Assembly (NCBI RefSeq): GCF_000472925.1
Contig: NZ_AXAS01000019.1
Coordinates: 117,587-181,586, forward strand
From: Bradyrhizobium sp. Ec3.3
GTDB lineage: Bacteria > Pseudomonadota > Alphaproteobacteria > Rhizobiales > Xanthobacteraceae
DNA: 64,000 nt
Direction: 5' to 3'
Each line of letters begins with the position of its first letter. Position 1 is the stretch's first letter. Shown piece by piece: positions 25,928 through 34,785 of this stretch. A program made the position numbers and the translations under genes. The notes below the pieces were generated by a model. That model worked only from the letters and a program-made list of their open reading frames with translations. It had not been told where the DNA came from and made no database searches.

Positions 25928-26746
25928 ATGCTGCCCATAGCGATCAATCACATGACGGTGCCGGGGCTGCGCTACGAGGGCCTCTTTGCGCTTGCCAAGC
26001 GGCTCGGTTGCATTGGCGTCGAACTGCGCAATGATCTGGCTCAGCCGCTATTCAATGGCGACGCCCCCGGCGTCGTGGCCGCCAAGGCCAAGAACCAGGG
26101 GTTGCGGATCGTCGGCCTGTCACAGGTCTATCCGTTCAACGACTGGTCGGATGCCCGTCGCGCCGCTGTAGATGCCCTGATCCGGACGGCGTCGGCTTGC
26201 GGGGCGGAGACCATCAGTCTCATTCCGCGTAACGACGGCCGGGGCCTCGGCGCGGGCGAGCGGATCGGCAACCTGCGCCTTGCTTTGCGTGAGATCGCGC
26301 CCATGCTGGAGGCGGCGGGCATGATCGCCCTTGTCGAGCCGCTCGGCTTCGAAACTTCCTCGCTCCGTAGCAAGGCGGAGACGATCGAAGTGATCGAGAG
26401 TCTCGGTGTGGCGCGCCAATACAGGCTCGTTCACGACACCTTCCATCATCACCTCGCCGGCGGCGGTCCCCTTTTCCCGGAATACACGGGCATCGTCCAC
26501 GTCTCCGGCGTTGTCGATGTCGATCTCGCGGTAGCCGACATGCGCGATGCCCACCGGGTTCTCGTCGACGAGGCGGACCGGCTCGGCAACATCGCCCAGA
26601 TCGAAGCTCTGCTGGCAGCCGGATATGCCGGACCGATCTCGTACGAGGCCTTCTCTCCGGCAGTGCACGCGCTGGCCGATCCGGAGAGCGCGCTGCGTCG
26701 ATCAATTGGCTTCTTGAACGAAAGGGTCTCTCTCACGCCAGCGTAA
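25928..26746 (+). CDS. Xylose-isomerase-like TIM-barrel protein, IolI-like (inosose isomerase candidate)
   Basis: 272 residues from the ATG at 25928, preceded by GGAGGAACAGGCGG. The sequence starts LPIAINHMTVPGL and has a TIM-barrel isomerase pattern with metal-site candidates: VEPLGFE around residue 136, VHDTFHHHL around residue 175, and SYEAF near the C-terminus. These resemble IolI, which interconverts inososes. It is the first gene after the regulator and precedes the binding protein gene by 82 bp. Three other proteins of the same fold occur in this operon, so exact roles are uncertain. Confidence 0.8.
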   Translation: MLPIAINHMTVPGLRYEGLFALAKRLGCIGVELRNDLAQPLFNGDAPGVVAAKAKNQGLRIVGLSQVYPFNDWSDARRAAVDALIRTASACGAETISLIPRNDGRGLGAGERIGNLRLALREIAPMLEAAGMIALVEPLGFETSSLRSKAETIEVIESLGVARQYRLVHDTFHHHLAGGGPLFPEYTGIVHVSGVVDVDLAVADMRDAHRVLVDEADRLGNIAQIEALLAAGYAGPISYEAFSPAVHALADPESALRRSIGFLNERVSLTPA

Positions 26747-26828
26747 CGGCAGCCGCCGGCATGCGGCGGAAAACACGACCGGCGTAATCAGCGTGGACGC
26801 CGGCCACGCAGAAAAACGGGAGGAAATA

Positions 26829-27767
26829 ATGAGGAAGCTTGTGCTCGCGGCCGCCATTTCGGCGCTCATGTCCGGATCGGCCTTGGCCGAGAACATCGGC
26901 GTCTCGATGGCCCTGTTCGACGATAATTTTCTGACAGTGCTGCGCAAGGCGATCCAGGACAGTGCCGCGAAGCAGAACGTGAAGCTGCAAATCGAAGACG
27001 CACAGAACGATGTCGGCAAGCAGCTGAACCAGATCCAGAACTTCGCCGCGGCCAAAGTCGATGCCATCATCGTCAACCCGGTCGATACCGACGCCACGGC
27101 GGCGATGAGCAAGGCCGCGGCGGACGCCGGCATCCCGCTCGTCTTCGTCAACCGCATGCCGGTCAATCTCGAAAAGCTTCCGTCCAATCAGGCCTTCGTT
27201 GGCTCGAACGAGGCCGAGTCCGGCACGCTTGAAACCAAGGAAATCTGCCGCGCACTGAAGGACAAAGGCAAGAAGGAAGCCCGGATTGTCGTCATGATGG
27301 GCGAACTTTCGAACCAAGCGGCCCGCCAGCGGACCAAGGACATCGAGGATGTGATCGCCACTCCGGACTGTAGCTTCATGAAGATCGTGGAGAAGCAGGC
27401 CGCCAACTGGTCGCGCACCCAGGCGGCCGACCTCATGACCAACTGGCTGTCGGCCGGGCTCAAGTTCGATGCTTTCATCCCGAACAACGACGAGATGGCG
27501 ATCGGCGGCATCGGGTCGATCAAGACTGCGGGCCTCTCGACGAAGGAGATCCTCGTCGGCGGCATTGACGGCACCAAGGACGGACTCGCGGCCATGCAGG
27601 CCGGCGACCTCGCGGTGACCGTGTTCCAGAACGCAGCAGGTCAGGGCCAGGGCGCCGTTGAGACCGCGCTCAAGCTCGCCAAGGGCAGCAAGGTCGACAG
27701 CACCGTGTGGGTGCCGTTCGAACTCGTCACGCCGGCGAATCTCAAGAACTTTCTCTCCAAGAACTGA
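26829..27767 (+). CDS. Inositol-type ABC transporter substrate-binding protein
   Basis: 312 residues with a signal peptide (KLVLAAAISALMSGSALA-E). The mature chain begins NIGVSMALFDDNFLTVLRKA and contains IIVNPVDTDATAAM and FIPNNDEMAIGG, typical of the CUT2 Peripla_BP_4 proteins used for myo-inositol (IbpA-like). GGGAGGA lies 6 nt before the ATG. Its position inside an iol operon supports inositol or another cyclitol as ligand. Confidence 0.88.
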   Translation: MRKLVLAAAISALMSGSALAENIGVSMALFDDNFLTVLRKAIQDSAAKQNVKLQIEDAQNDVGKQLNQIQNFAAAKVDAIIVNPVDTDATAAMSKAAADAGIPLVFVNRMPVNLEKLPSNQAFVGSNEAESGTLETKEICRALKDKGKKEARIVVMMGELSNQAARQRTKDIEDVIATPDCSFMKIVEKQAANWSRTQAADLMTNWLSAGLKFDAFIPNNDEMAIGGIGSIKTAGLSTKEILVGGIDGTKDGLAAMQAGDLAVTVFQNAAGQGQGAVETALKLAKGSKVDSTVWVPFELVTPANLKNFLSKN

Positions 27768-27887
27768 GCCGGAAGGTCTTCCGGCCGTAGGCATGCCCTC
27801 TTGCGAGCCTGCGGCCGGTGACGGCGGCGGAACGACGACGGGCGCGGAGAAGCCGCCCGCAACCCCACGACGCTGGGAGGAAAGACC

Positions 27888-29426
27888 ATGCTGAGTCCGA
27901 AAACGCTGGCAGCGGTCGCTCGCTACAAGGAAAAGATCGAACAGGACGGTCTTCTGGCGATCGAAGGTATTCGCAAGGAATTCCCAGGCGTGGTTGCACT
28001 TGACGACGTGCGCCTGCGCGTCCGGCCGGGCACCGTCCATGCGCTCATGGGCGAAAACGGGGCCGGCAAGTCCACTCTCATGAAGATCATCGCCGGCATC
28101 TATCAGCCCGACGCCGGCGAAATCCGGCTCTTCGGCTCGCCCGTTACGCTCAAGTCTCCACTTGATGCGCTGGAGCAGGGGGTCGCGATGATCCACCAGG
28201 AGCTGGCGCTGATGAACTGGATGACGGTCGCGGAGAACATCTGGATTCGCCGCGAGCCGCGGAACCGGTACGGTTTGATCGATCATGCGCGCATGGCGGC
28301 AGTGACGCGGGAGTTGTTCGACCGGCTCAATCTGAGCCTGGATCCGATCGCACAGGTTTCCGAGCTGACGGTGGCGCAGAAGCAGATGGTCGAAATCGCC
28401 CGTGCGATGAGCTACAATTCCAAAATCCTGATCATGGACGAGCCGACCTCGGCGCTGACCGAACGTGAGGTGGAGCATCTCTTCGAGATCATCCGCGATC
28501 TCAAGGCCGGCGGGATCGGCATCGTCTACATCACCCACAAGATGAACGAGCTGTTCGCGATCGCCGACGAATTCACGGTGTTCCGCGACGGGCGCTACGT
28601 TGGCACCCATGCCGCGAAGGACGTGACGCGCGACGACATCATCCGGATGATGGTCGGACGAGAGATCACCGACATGTTTCCGAAGGTCGATTGTCCGATC
28701 GGCAATGTCGTGCTGGAGGCGAAGAACCTCACCCTGAAGGGGGTGTTCCACGACATTTCCTTCACGTTGCGCCGCGGTGAGATCCTCGGGCTGGCAGGGC
28801 TGGTCGGGTCCAAGCGCTCCAATGTCGCAGAGGCGCTGTTCGGCGTGGTGCCGGCCGAGGCCGGACAGATATTGATCGATGGCAAGCCGGTTATCATCGA
28901 CAGTCCGGCGACCGCCATGAAGCACGGCATCGCCTTCCTCACGGAGGACCGGAAGGAGACTGGCTGCTTCCTGATCCTTGATTGCCTCGCCAACATCCAG
29001 TCAGCACTGATCACCGGCGCGCATGTGAGGGCCGGCTTTGTCGACGAGAAGACGGTGACGAGACTTGCTGCGGAGATGGCGGCGAAGCTCAGGGTCAAGA
29101 CACCCGACCTCGCCGAGATCGTCGAAAACCTTTCGGGCGGCAATCAGCAGAAGCTGTTGATCGCCCGCTGGCTCCTGACGAAGCCCCGGATCCTCATCCT
29201 CGACGAACCGACGCGCGGGATCGACGTCGGCGCGAAGTCGGAAATCCACCGCCTGATCACTGGCCTCGCCGCCGAGGGCGTCGCCGTTCTCATGATCTCA
29301 TCGGAGCTGCCGGAAGTGCTCGGCATGAGCGACCGCATCATGGTGATGCACGAAGGACATGTGGCCGGGTTTCTCGATCGTGGCGAAGCAAACCAGGTCA
29401 AGATCATGGATCTCGCCGCACGCTGA
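27888..29426 (+). CDS. Inositol-type ABC transporter ATPase (RbsA/MglA family, two NBDs)
   Basis: 512 residues. The N-terminal domain has a normal Walker A (GENGAGKST), a Q-loop MIHQELALMNWMTVAENIW and Walker B LIMDEPTSALTE. The C-terminal domain has a degenerate Walker A (GLVGSKRSNVAEA) lacking the GKS/T lysine, but a good signature LSGGNQQKL and Walker B LILDEPTRGIDVG. Such asymmetry is the rule in this family. It lies 120 bp after the binding protein gene, with GGGAGGAAAG before the ATG. Confidence 0.94.
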   Translation: MLSPKTLAAVARYKEKIEQDGLLAIEGIRKEFPGVVALDDVRLRVRPGTVHALMGENGAGKSTLMKIIAGIYQPDAGEIRLFGSPVTLKSPLDALEQGVAMIHQELALMNWMTVAENIWIRREPRNRYGLIDHARMAAVTRELFDRLNLSLDPIAQVSELTVAQKQMVEIARAMSYNSKILIMDEPTSALTEREVEHLFEIIRDLKAGGIGIVYITHKMNELFAIADEFTVFRDGRYVGTHAAKDVTRDDIIRMMVGREITDMFPKVDCPIGNVVLEAKNLTLKGVFHDISFTLRRGEILGLAGLVGSKRSNVAEALFGVVPAEAGQILIDGKPVIIDSPATAMKHGIAFLTEDRKETGCFLILDCLANIQSALITGAHVRAGFVDEKTVTRLAAEMAAKLRVKTPDLAEIVENLSGGNQQKLLIARWLLTKPRILILDEPTRGIDVGAKSEIHRLITGLAAEGVAVLMISSELPEVLGMSDRIMVMHEGHVAGFLDRGEANQVKIMDLAAR

Positions 29427-29480
29427 GCTGCTGGGCCGCACAAGTTACGGGAACAAGAAAGAGCAAAGGAGGAATCGATC

Positions 29481-30503
29481 ATGACTGAGGCGGTCGTTCA
29501 ATCCGTGCAGGCCGTGCCGAAGCCGACGCGGCGGTTGCCGCCCGAGTTGAGCATTCTGCTCGTTCTCATCGGCATTTCCGCGACCTTCGAGATTCTGGGA
29601 TGGCTGGTCCAGGGGCAGAGCTTCCTGGCGAACCCGCAGCGCCTGTCGATCATGATCCTCCAGGTCTCGGTCGTCGGTATCATCGCCATAGGCGTGACCC
29701 AGATCATCATATCCGGCGGCATCGACCTTAGCTCGGGCTCCATCGTCGGCGCGACTGCCATGATCTCGATGAGCCTCGCCCAGGTCAGTACCTATTCCCG
29801 CGCTGTCTATCCCGCGCTGACGGATATGCCGGTCATCGTGCCGATCGTCGCGGGGCTGCTTACGGGCCTTCTGTGCGGCGTCGTGAACGGTGCACTGATC
29901 GCTTACACCCGAATTCCACCGTTCATCGCGACGCTTGGAATGATGGTGACGGCGCGCGGTTTCGCGAAGTGGTACACGAAGGGCCAACCGATCAGCTTCC
30001 CGACGGACAGCTTCGCCGCCTTGGGCTCCAAGCTCACTCCCGTCTTCATTTTCCTGTTCGTCGCCGTGGCGATGCATGTGGTGCTGCGCTACACGCGCTA
30101 CGGCAAATTCACCTACGCGATCGGAGCCAACCCGCAAGCGGCGCGCGTGACAGGCATCAACGTCGAACGCCACATCGTCAAGATCTATGCTGTCGCCGGT
30201 TTGTTGTCCGCTCTCGCCGGCATCGTCGTGGCTGCGCGCGGCCTCACCGCGCAGGCCGGCATGGGCCAGATGTACGAGCTCGACGCGATCGCCATGGCGG
30301 TGATCGGCGGAGTATCGCTGTCGGGCGGGCGCGGCTCGGTCCTGGGAACCACGATCGGCATGATTATCTTCGGCGTGGTCGTCTCCGGTTTCACCTTCCT
30401 GCGTATCGACGCCTACTACCAGGAGATGATCAAGGGCGCGATCATCGTGGCCGCCGTCGTGACAGATGTCCATCGCCAGAAGAAGCGGCAGAAGAAATCA
30501 TGA
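29481..30503 (+). CDS. Inositol-type ABC transporter permease (RbsC family)
   Basis: 340 residues with multiple transmembrane helices. SGGIDLSSGSIVGATAM and GGVSLSGGRGSVLGT are RbsC-family signatures, and ATLGMMVTARGFAKWYTKGQPI is conserved in inositol permeases. AAAGGAGG lies upstream of the ATG. Only one permease gene is present, so the pore would be a homodimer. The 185 bp to the next gene hold no recognised gene. Confidence 0.94.
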   Translation: MTEAVVQSVQAVPKPTRRLPPELSILLVLIGISATFEILGWLVQGQSFLANPQRLSIMILQVSVVGIIAIGVTQIIISGGIDLSSGSIVGATAMISMSLAQVSTYSRAVYPALTDMPVIVPIVAGLLTGLLCGVVNGALIAYTRIPPFIATLGMMVTARGFAKWYTKGQPISFPTDSFAALGSKLTPVFIFLFVAVAMHVVLRYTRYGKFTYAIGANPQAARVTGINVERHIVKIYAVAGLLSALAGIVVAARGLTAQAGMGQMYELDAIAMAVIGGVSLSGGRGSVLGTTIGMIIFGVVVSGFTFLRIDAYYQEMIKGAIIVAAVVTDVHRQKKRQKKS

Positions 30504-30688
30504 GCTTGATCGCCTGACGTCACAATCGCCGGCGGCAGGCGAGATCTTTCCTTCCGAGGTCTCGAGGCCAGCCGGGAAAACAAGAGCTTCAACCTGTCAG
30601 GGACCGCCAGGTCCAAGCCGAAGCCGCCCGCGGTCTACCGATCGGGAGCGGCCCCGGACCGGACCAGTTCACACCAAGGAACAGATAG

Positions 30689-31591
30689 ATGCGTATCGCG
30701 CTCGATCCCTTCATGCACCGGCACCTCTCGCTGGAAGCCTTGCCCGTCAAGGTGAAAGAACTCGGCTATGACTGGATCGAGCTTTCGCCGCGGGGTGATT
30801 TTCTCGAATGGTTCAAGGCCCCGCGTGTTTTTCCGGAACGCATCCGGTCCTTCAAGCAGGCGCTGAAGCAGGCCGACGTCCGGATTGCCTCGCTGCTGCC
30901 GATGTATCGCTGGGCGTCCAACGACGAGGTCGAGCGCTGCGCCGCCGTGCGTCACTGGAAGCGCGCCATCGAGATCGCCGTTGAGATGGAGGTCGATACG
31001 ATGAACTCCGAGTTCGGGCGAGGTCCGCATCCGGACAAGGGCTCCTGCTATTGCTGCCATACCGGTTCGATGATCGAAACCTGCGAGGACGCGTGGTGGC
31101 GCTCGATGGAGGAACTGGTGCCGATCTTCGAGAAAGAGGGCATCAGTCTGCATATCGAACCGCATCCTGAGGATTGGTGCGAAACCCTGCAGCCCGCCGT
31201 CGACATCATCCGGACCGTCAATTCCAAGCGCGTGAAGTTCCTCTACTGCGCGCCGCATACCTTTTATTTCGGCGATGACACCAAGGCGATGCTTCGCGAA
31301 TGTGCCGATGTCCTGGCGCATGTGCATGTCGGTGACACCTTCAATCACAAGGCCTCGTCCGGCCTGCGCTATATCCTCAATCCGCCGGGCACGAACGCCC
31401 GCGTGCATCAGCATCTCAACATCGGCCAGGGCGAAGTTCCCTGGGACGATTTCTTCGGCACGCTTGCCGAGATCGGCTTCGACGGCATCATGAGCTCCTG
31501 CGTCTTCGCATGGGAGGACAAGGCCGACGAATCCGGCCGGTTCATGCGGCGGAAGATGCAGGAATACATCGACAGGCACTGGAAGAAGTAG
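30689..31591 (+). CDS. iolH: TIM-barrel sugar isomerase/epimerase, IolH-like
   Basis: 300 residues. The start RIALDPFMHRHLSLEALPVKVKELGYDWIELSPR closely follows the IolH pattern. Metal-site candidates are in LHIEPHPEDW and VHVGDTFNHK, with a C-terminal INIGQGEVPWDDFF-like block (HLNIGQGEVPW). IolH's biochemical role in inositol catabolism is not firmly settled. AAGGAA is placed 8 nt before the ATG. An unusual CYCCH cluster around residue 116 could bind metal. Confidence 0.82.
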   Translation: MRIALDPFMHRHLSLEALPVKVKELGYDWIELSPRGDFLEWFKAPRVFPERIRSFKQALKQADVRIASLLPMYRWASNDEVERCAAVRHWKRAIEIAVEMEVDTMNSEFGRGPHPDKGSCYCCHTGSMIETCEDAWWRSMEELVPIFEKEGISLHIEPHPEDWCETLQPAVDIIRTVNSKRVKFLYCAPHTFYFGDDTKAMLRECADVLAHVHVGDTFNHKASSGLRYILNPPGTNARVHQHLNIGQGEVPWDDFFGTLAEIGFDGIMSSCVFAWEDKADESGRFMRRKMQEYIDRHWKK

Positions 31592-31616
31592 TCGGAACGG
31601 AAAGCGAGGAGCGTCC

Positions 31617-32792
31617 ATGCTGAACGGCGAGAGAGTGATCCAGCGACCGCTTCGCTGGGGTTTGGTGGGCGGTGGGCGCACGAGCCAGGTGGGCTACAAG
31701 CACCGCACCGGCGCGCTGCGGGACAACACGGCCTATACGCTGGTGTGCGGCGCCTTCGATGTCGATGCGGCACGCGGGCGGGATTTCGGGATCAATATCG
31801 GCGTCGATGGTGAGCGCTGTTATCCCGACTACCGGACCCTGATAGGCGAAGAAGCGAGGCGACCGGATGGGGTGGAGGTCGTCACGGTGGCCACGCCCAA
31901 TCACACGCATTTCGAGATCACGAAAGCCTGCCTCATGGCCGGACTTCACGTCATCTGCGAGAAGCCTCTCTTCTTCAAAATGGAGGAATGCCGCGAGATC
32001 GAGCGGCTCGCGGGCGACAAGGGATTGATCGTCGGCGTTGCCTACAGCTATTCGGCCTTTCCCATGCTCCTGCAGATGCGGGCCATGGTCGCCAAGGGCG
32101 TGCTGGGTGATATCCGCATCGTCGACCTCTGCTACATCCACGGTTTCAATTCGGCTGACGATTCCAACGCGTCCGAAGCGCAGAGGTGGCGGACGAACCC
32201 CGCAACGAGCGGGCCGACATTCGTGCTTGGCGACCTCTCCACGCACACTTATTACATGAGCCAGATGGTGCTGCCGCATATGAAGGTCACCAGGCTCCTG
32301 TGCGACCGGCAGAGCTTCATCAAGTCGCGCGCGCCGCTCGAAGACAACGCCTATGTGCTCTTCCACTACGACAACGGTGCCGTCGGCCGCTTATGGTGCT
32401 CGTCGGTCTGTGCAGGCTCGATGGACTCGCAGACGATCCGTATCGTCGGCTCGCAAGGTAGCCTCATCTGGCGTGACGCCCATCCCAACGAACTCTGGTA
32501 TGAGGTTCAGGGCCGGCCGGTTCAACTCATGAGCCACGGCATGCCTTACCTCGACGAGCTGTCCCTTGGCAGCGATCGGATGGGCGCCCTGCACGCCGAA
32601 GGTCTTGGGGACTCCTGGTCGAACGTCTATCTGCGCCTCGCGCAGGCGATCGACGCGAAGCGGCGAGGCGACCAGGCAGCGCTCGATGGCCTGATCTATC
32701 CGGGTCTCAAGGACGGCGCCGAAGGCGTCCGCTGGATCGAGAACTGCGTACGCTCGGCCGATGCCGGTTCGGTGTGGGTGGATTTCCACTGA
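31617..32792 (+). CDS. Gfo/Idh/MocA-family oxidoreductase
   Basis: 391 residues. The Rossmann N-domain starts LRWGLVGGGRTSQVG, the catalytic lysine is in CEKP (about residue 117), and the C-terminal substrate domain contains GDLSTHTYYMSQM. The family oxidises or reduces cyclitols and sugars with NAD(P). It may handle a second inositol isomer such as scyllo-inositol, complementing IolG (inference). GAGGAG precedes the ATG; the IolH-like gene ends 25 bp upstream. Confidence 0.9.
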   Translation: MLNGERVIQRPLRWGLVGGGRTSQVGYKHRTGALRDNTAYTLVCGAFDVDAARGRDFGINIGVDGERCYPDYRTLIGEEARRPDGVEVVTVATPNHTHFEITKACLMAGLHVICEKPLFFKMEECREIERLAGDKGLIVGVAYSYSAFPMLLQMRAMVAKGVLGDIRIVDLCYIHGFNSADDSNASEAQRWRTNPATSGPTFVLGDLSTHTYYMSQMVLPHMKVTRLLCDRQSFIKSRAPLEDNAYVLFHYDNGAVGRLWCSSVCAGSMDSQTIRIVGSQGSLIWRDAHPNELWYEVQGRPVQLMSHGMPYLDELSLGSDRMGALHAEGLGDSWSNVYLRLAQAIDAKRRGDQAALDGLIYPGLKDGAEGVRWIENCVRSADAGSVWVDFH

Positions 32793-32802
32793 GGGGTCGG
32801 GG

Positions 32803-33732
32803 ATGATCAAGCCGATCACCATCACGACCGCCCCCTGTTGCTGGGGCGTCGACGACGTCAGGAATCCCCATCTGCCGGCGTGGGAGAAGGTGCTTGACGA
32901 AGCGGCCGCGGCCGGGTTCGGCGGTCTCGAGCTCGGGCCCTACGGCTACCTGCCCCTCGCTTCGGCCCGGGTCTCGGACGCGCTTGAGCGCCACCGGCTC
33001 AGCATCGTCGCCGGGACCATCTTCGATGATTTGGTCTCTCCGGAAAATCGTGACAATCTGCTCCGGCAAACTGATGAGATCTGCGCGCTGATCGTGAGCC
33101 TTCCCAAACCCGCGACCCATGATGGCCAGCGTCATGAGGCGCCTTACCTCACGGTCATGGATTGGGGACACGACGTGCGCGACTTCGCAGCCGGCCATTC
33201 GGATCGCGCGCCGCGCCTTGGTGCGAAAGGCTGGCGAATCATGGTCGAGACCATTCGCGCCATCGCGGCGCTCGCCCGAAACAAATACGGCGTGCGCGCC
33301 GTGATCCATCCCCATGTCGGCGGTTACATCGAGTTCGCCGACGAGATCGAGCGCATCGTTGCGGATGTTCCGTCCGAGCTAGCCGGCCTCTGCCTCGACA
33401 CCGGTCATCTCGCCTATGCGGGCATGGATCCGGTCGACATGCTGTGGCAATACCGTGAGCGCGCCGACTACATCCATTTCAAGGACATTGACCCAGGCGT
33501 CTTCGGCACCGTGATGAACCAGCGTATCCGTTTCTTCGATGCTTGCGCCAAGGGCGTGATGTGCCCGATCGGCAAGGGCTCTATCGACTATCCGGCCATC
33601 CGGACGCTGCTTAGCGACATCGGCTATGGCGGTTACATCACGATCGAGCAGGAGCGCGATCCCCGCAATACCGGCTCGATCCTCGGCGATCTCGCGGCCA
33701 GCCGCGATTTCCTGCGGCGAGCAGGCTTCTAA
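32803..33732 (+). CDS. Xylose-isomerase-like TIM-barrel protein, IolE/IolI family
   Basis: 309 residues from the ATG at 32803, with GAGGGG just upstream and 10 bp after the dehydrogenase stop. Blocks ITTAPCCWGVDD, GFGGLELGPYGYLP, VIHPHVGGYIE and CLDTGHLAYAGMD, plus a C-terminal TIEQERDP, give the metal-site pattern of inosose dehydratase-like enzymes. A true IolE lies further on, so this is probably a second dehydratase or epimerase with a different cyclitol substrate. Function is not assigned. Confidence 0.85.
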   Translation: MIKPITITTAPCCWGVDDVRNPHLPAWEKVLDEAAAAGFGGLELGPYGYLPLASARVSDALERHRLSIVAGTIFDDLVSPENRDNLLRQTDEICALIVSLPKPATHDGQRHEAPYLTVMDWGHDVRDFAAGHSDRAPRLGAKGWRIMVETIRAIAALARNKYGVRAVIHPHVGGYIEFADEIERIVADVPSELAGLCLDTGHLAYAGMDPVDMLWQYRERADYIHFKDIDPGVFGTVMNQRIRFFDACAKGVMCPIGKGSIDYPAIRTLLSDIGYGGYITIEQERDPRNTGSILGDLAASRDFLRRAGF

Positions 33733-33760
33733 CACCACCGAACAGAAAGTGAGACCAGCA

Positions 33761-34771
33761 ATGACAGTCAAGATCGGCGTGATCGGCTCGGGAGCCATCG
33801 GCCGCGACCATGCCCGCAGGATCAACCACGTGCTCGCGGGAGGCAGGATCGTTGCCGTCACCGACGTGAATCGGGCGGCGGCGGAAGCCGTCAAGGCGGA
33901 CGTGGCGCCGGATGCGGCGATCTACGCGACGGGGGAGGAGCTGGTCGCGGCGAAGGACGTCGATGCAGTTCTCGTCACCTCCTGGGGCGCGACGCACGAG
34001 CAATATGTTCTCGCGTCCATTGCTGCCGGCAAGCCCTGCTTTTGCGAGAAGCCGCTCGCCACGACGGCGGAGGGCGCGCGGCGGATCGTCGAGGCGGAGG
34101 CGGCTCTCGGCCGCCGGCTCGTACAGGTCGGTTTCATGCGCCGCTATGATGCGGGCTACGTCGCCCTCAAGGAGGCGATCCGGACGCGAACGGGCGCACC
34201 GATCATGGTCCACGCCGCGCATCGAAACCCCACGGTGCCCGAGGCCTACGTCACGCCGATGGCGATCCACGACACGCTGATCCACGAGATCGACGTGCTG
34301 CGCTGGCTGCTGGACGACGACTACGTCTCGGCGCGCGTGCTGTTTCCGCGCCGAGCCGCGCGGTCGCATGCCAAGCTGCGGGACCCGCAGGTGGTGGTGC
34401 TCGAGACGAGGAAGGGCGTGCTTATCAACGTCGAGATATTCGTGAACTGCCACTACGGCTATGACATCCAGTGCGAAATCGTAGGCGAGGACGGAACCGC
34501 GTGCCTGCCCGAACCTATGGCGGTCGAGCTGCGGCTCGGTGCGAAATTGCAGAACGACATCCTGACCGATTGGAAGGACCGTTTCGTCGCAGCCTATGAC
34601 GTCGAGCTTCAGGACTTCCTGAAAGCCGCGGCGGCGGGGACGGCAACGGGTCCGAGCTCCTGGGACGGCTATGTCGCAGCGATCACCTCCGATGCCTGCG
34701 TTGCTGCACAGGAAAGGGAAGGCGCGCCCGTCGCCATCAAGATGGCAGACCGGCCGTCGCTCTACCGCTGA
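33761..34771 (+). CDS. iolG: Inositol 2-dehydrogenase
   Basis: 336 residues from the ATG at 33761. The Rossmann motif is VKIGVIGSGAIGRDHARRI, catalytic lysine in CEKPL near residue 95, and the proton-relay block reads HDTLIHEIDVLRWLL near residue 172, all as in IolG/IdhA. It oxidises myo-inositol to 2-keto-myo-inositol with NAD, the first step of the pathway. Longer in-frame starts overlap the preceding gene. The stop is 14 bp before iolC. Confidence 0.93.
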   Translation: MTVKIGVIGSGAIGRDHARRINHVLAGGRIVAVTDVNRAAAEAVKADVAPDAAIYATGEELVAAKDVDAVLVTSWGATHEQYVLASIAAGKPCFCEKPLATTAEGARRIVEAEAALGRRLVQVGFMRRYDAGYVALKEAIRTRTGAPIMVHAAHRNPTVPEAYVTPMAIHDTLIHEIDVLRWLLDDDYVSARVLFPRRAARSHAKLRDPQVVVLETRKGVLINVEIFVNCHYGYDIQCEIVGEDGTACLPEPMAVELRLGAKLQNDILTDWKDRFVAAYDVELQDFLKAAAAGTATGPSSWDGYVAAITSDACVAAQEREGAPVAIKMADRPSLYR

Positions 34772-34785
34772 CGAGGAGCTGGCCG

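Noticed and set aside
26733..28925. 730-codon minus-strand open frame opposite the inositol transporter genes
   Set aside because: It covers two genes and their gap in antisense and has no family resemblance.
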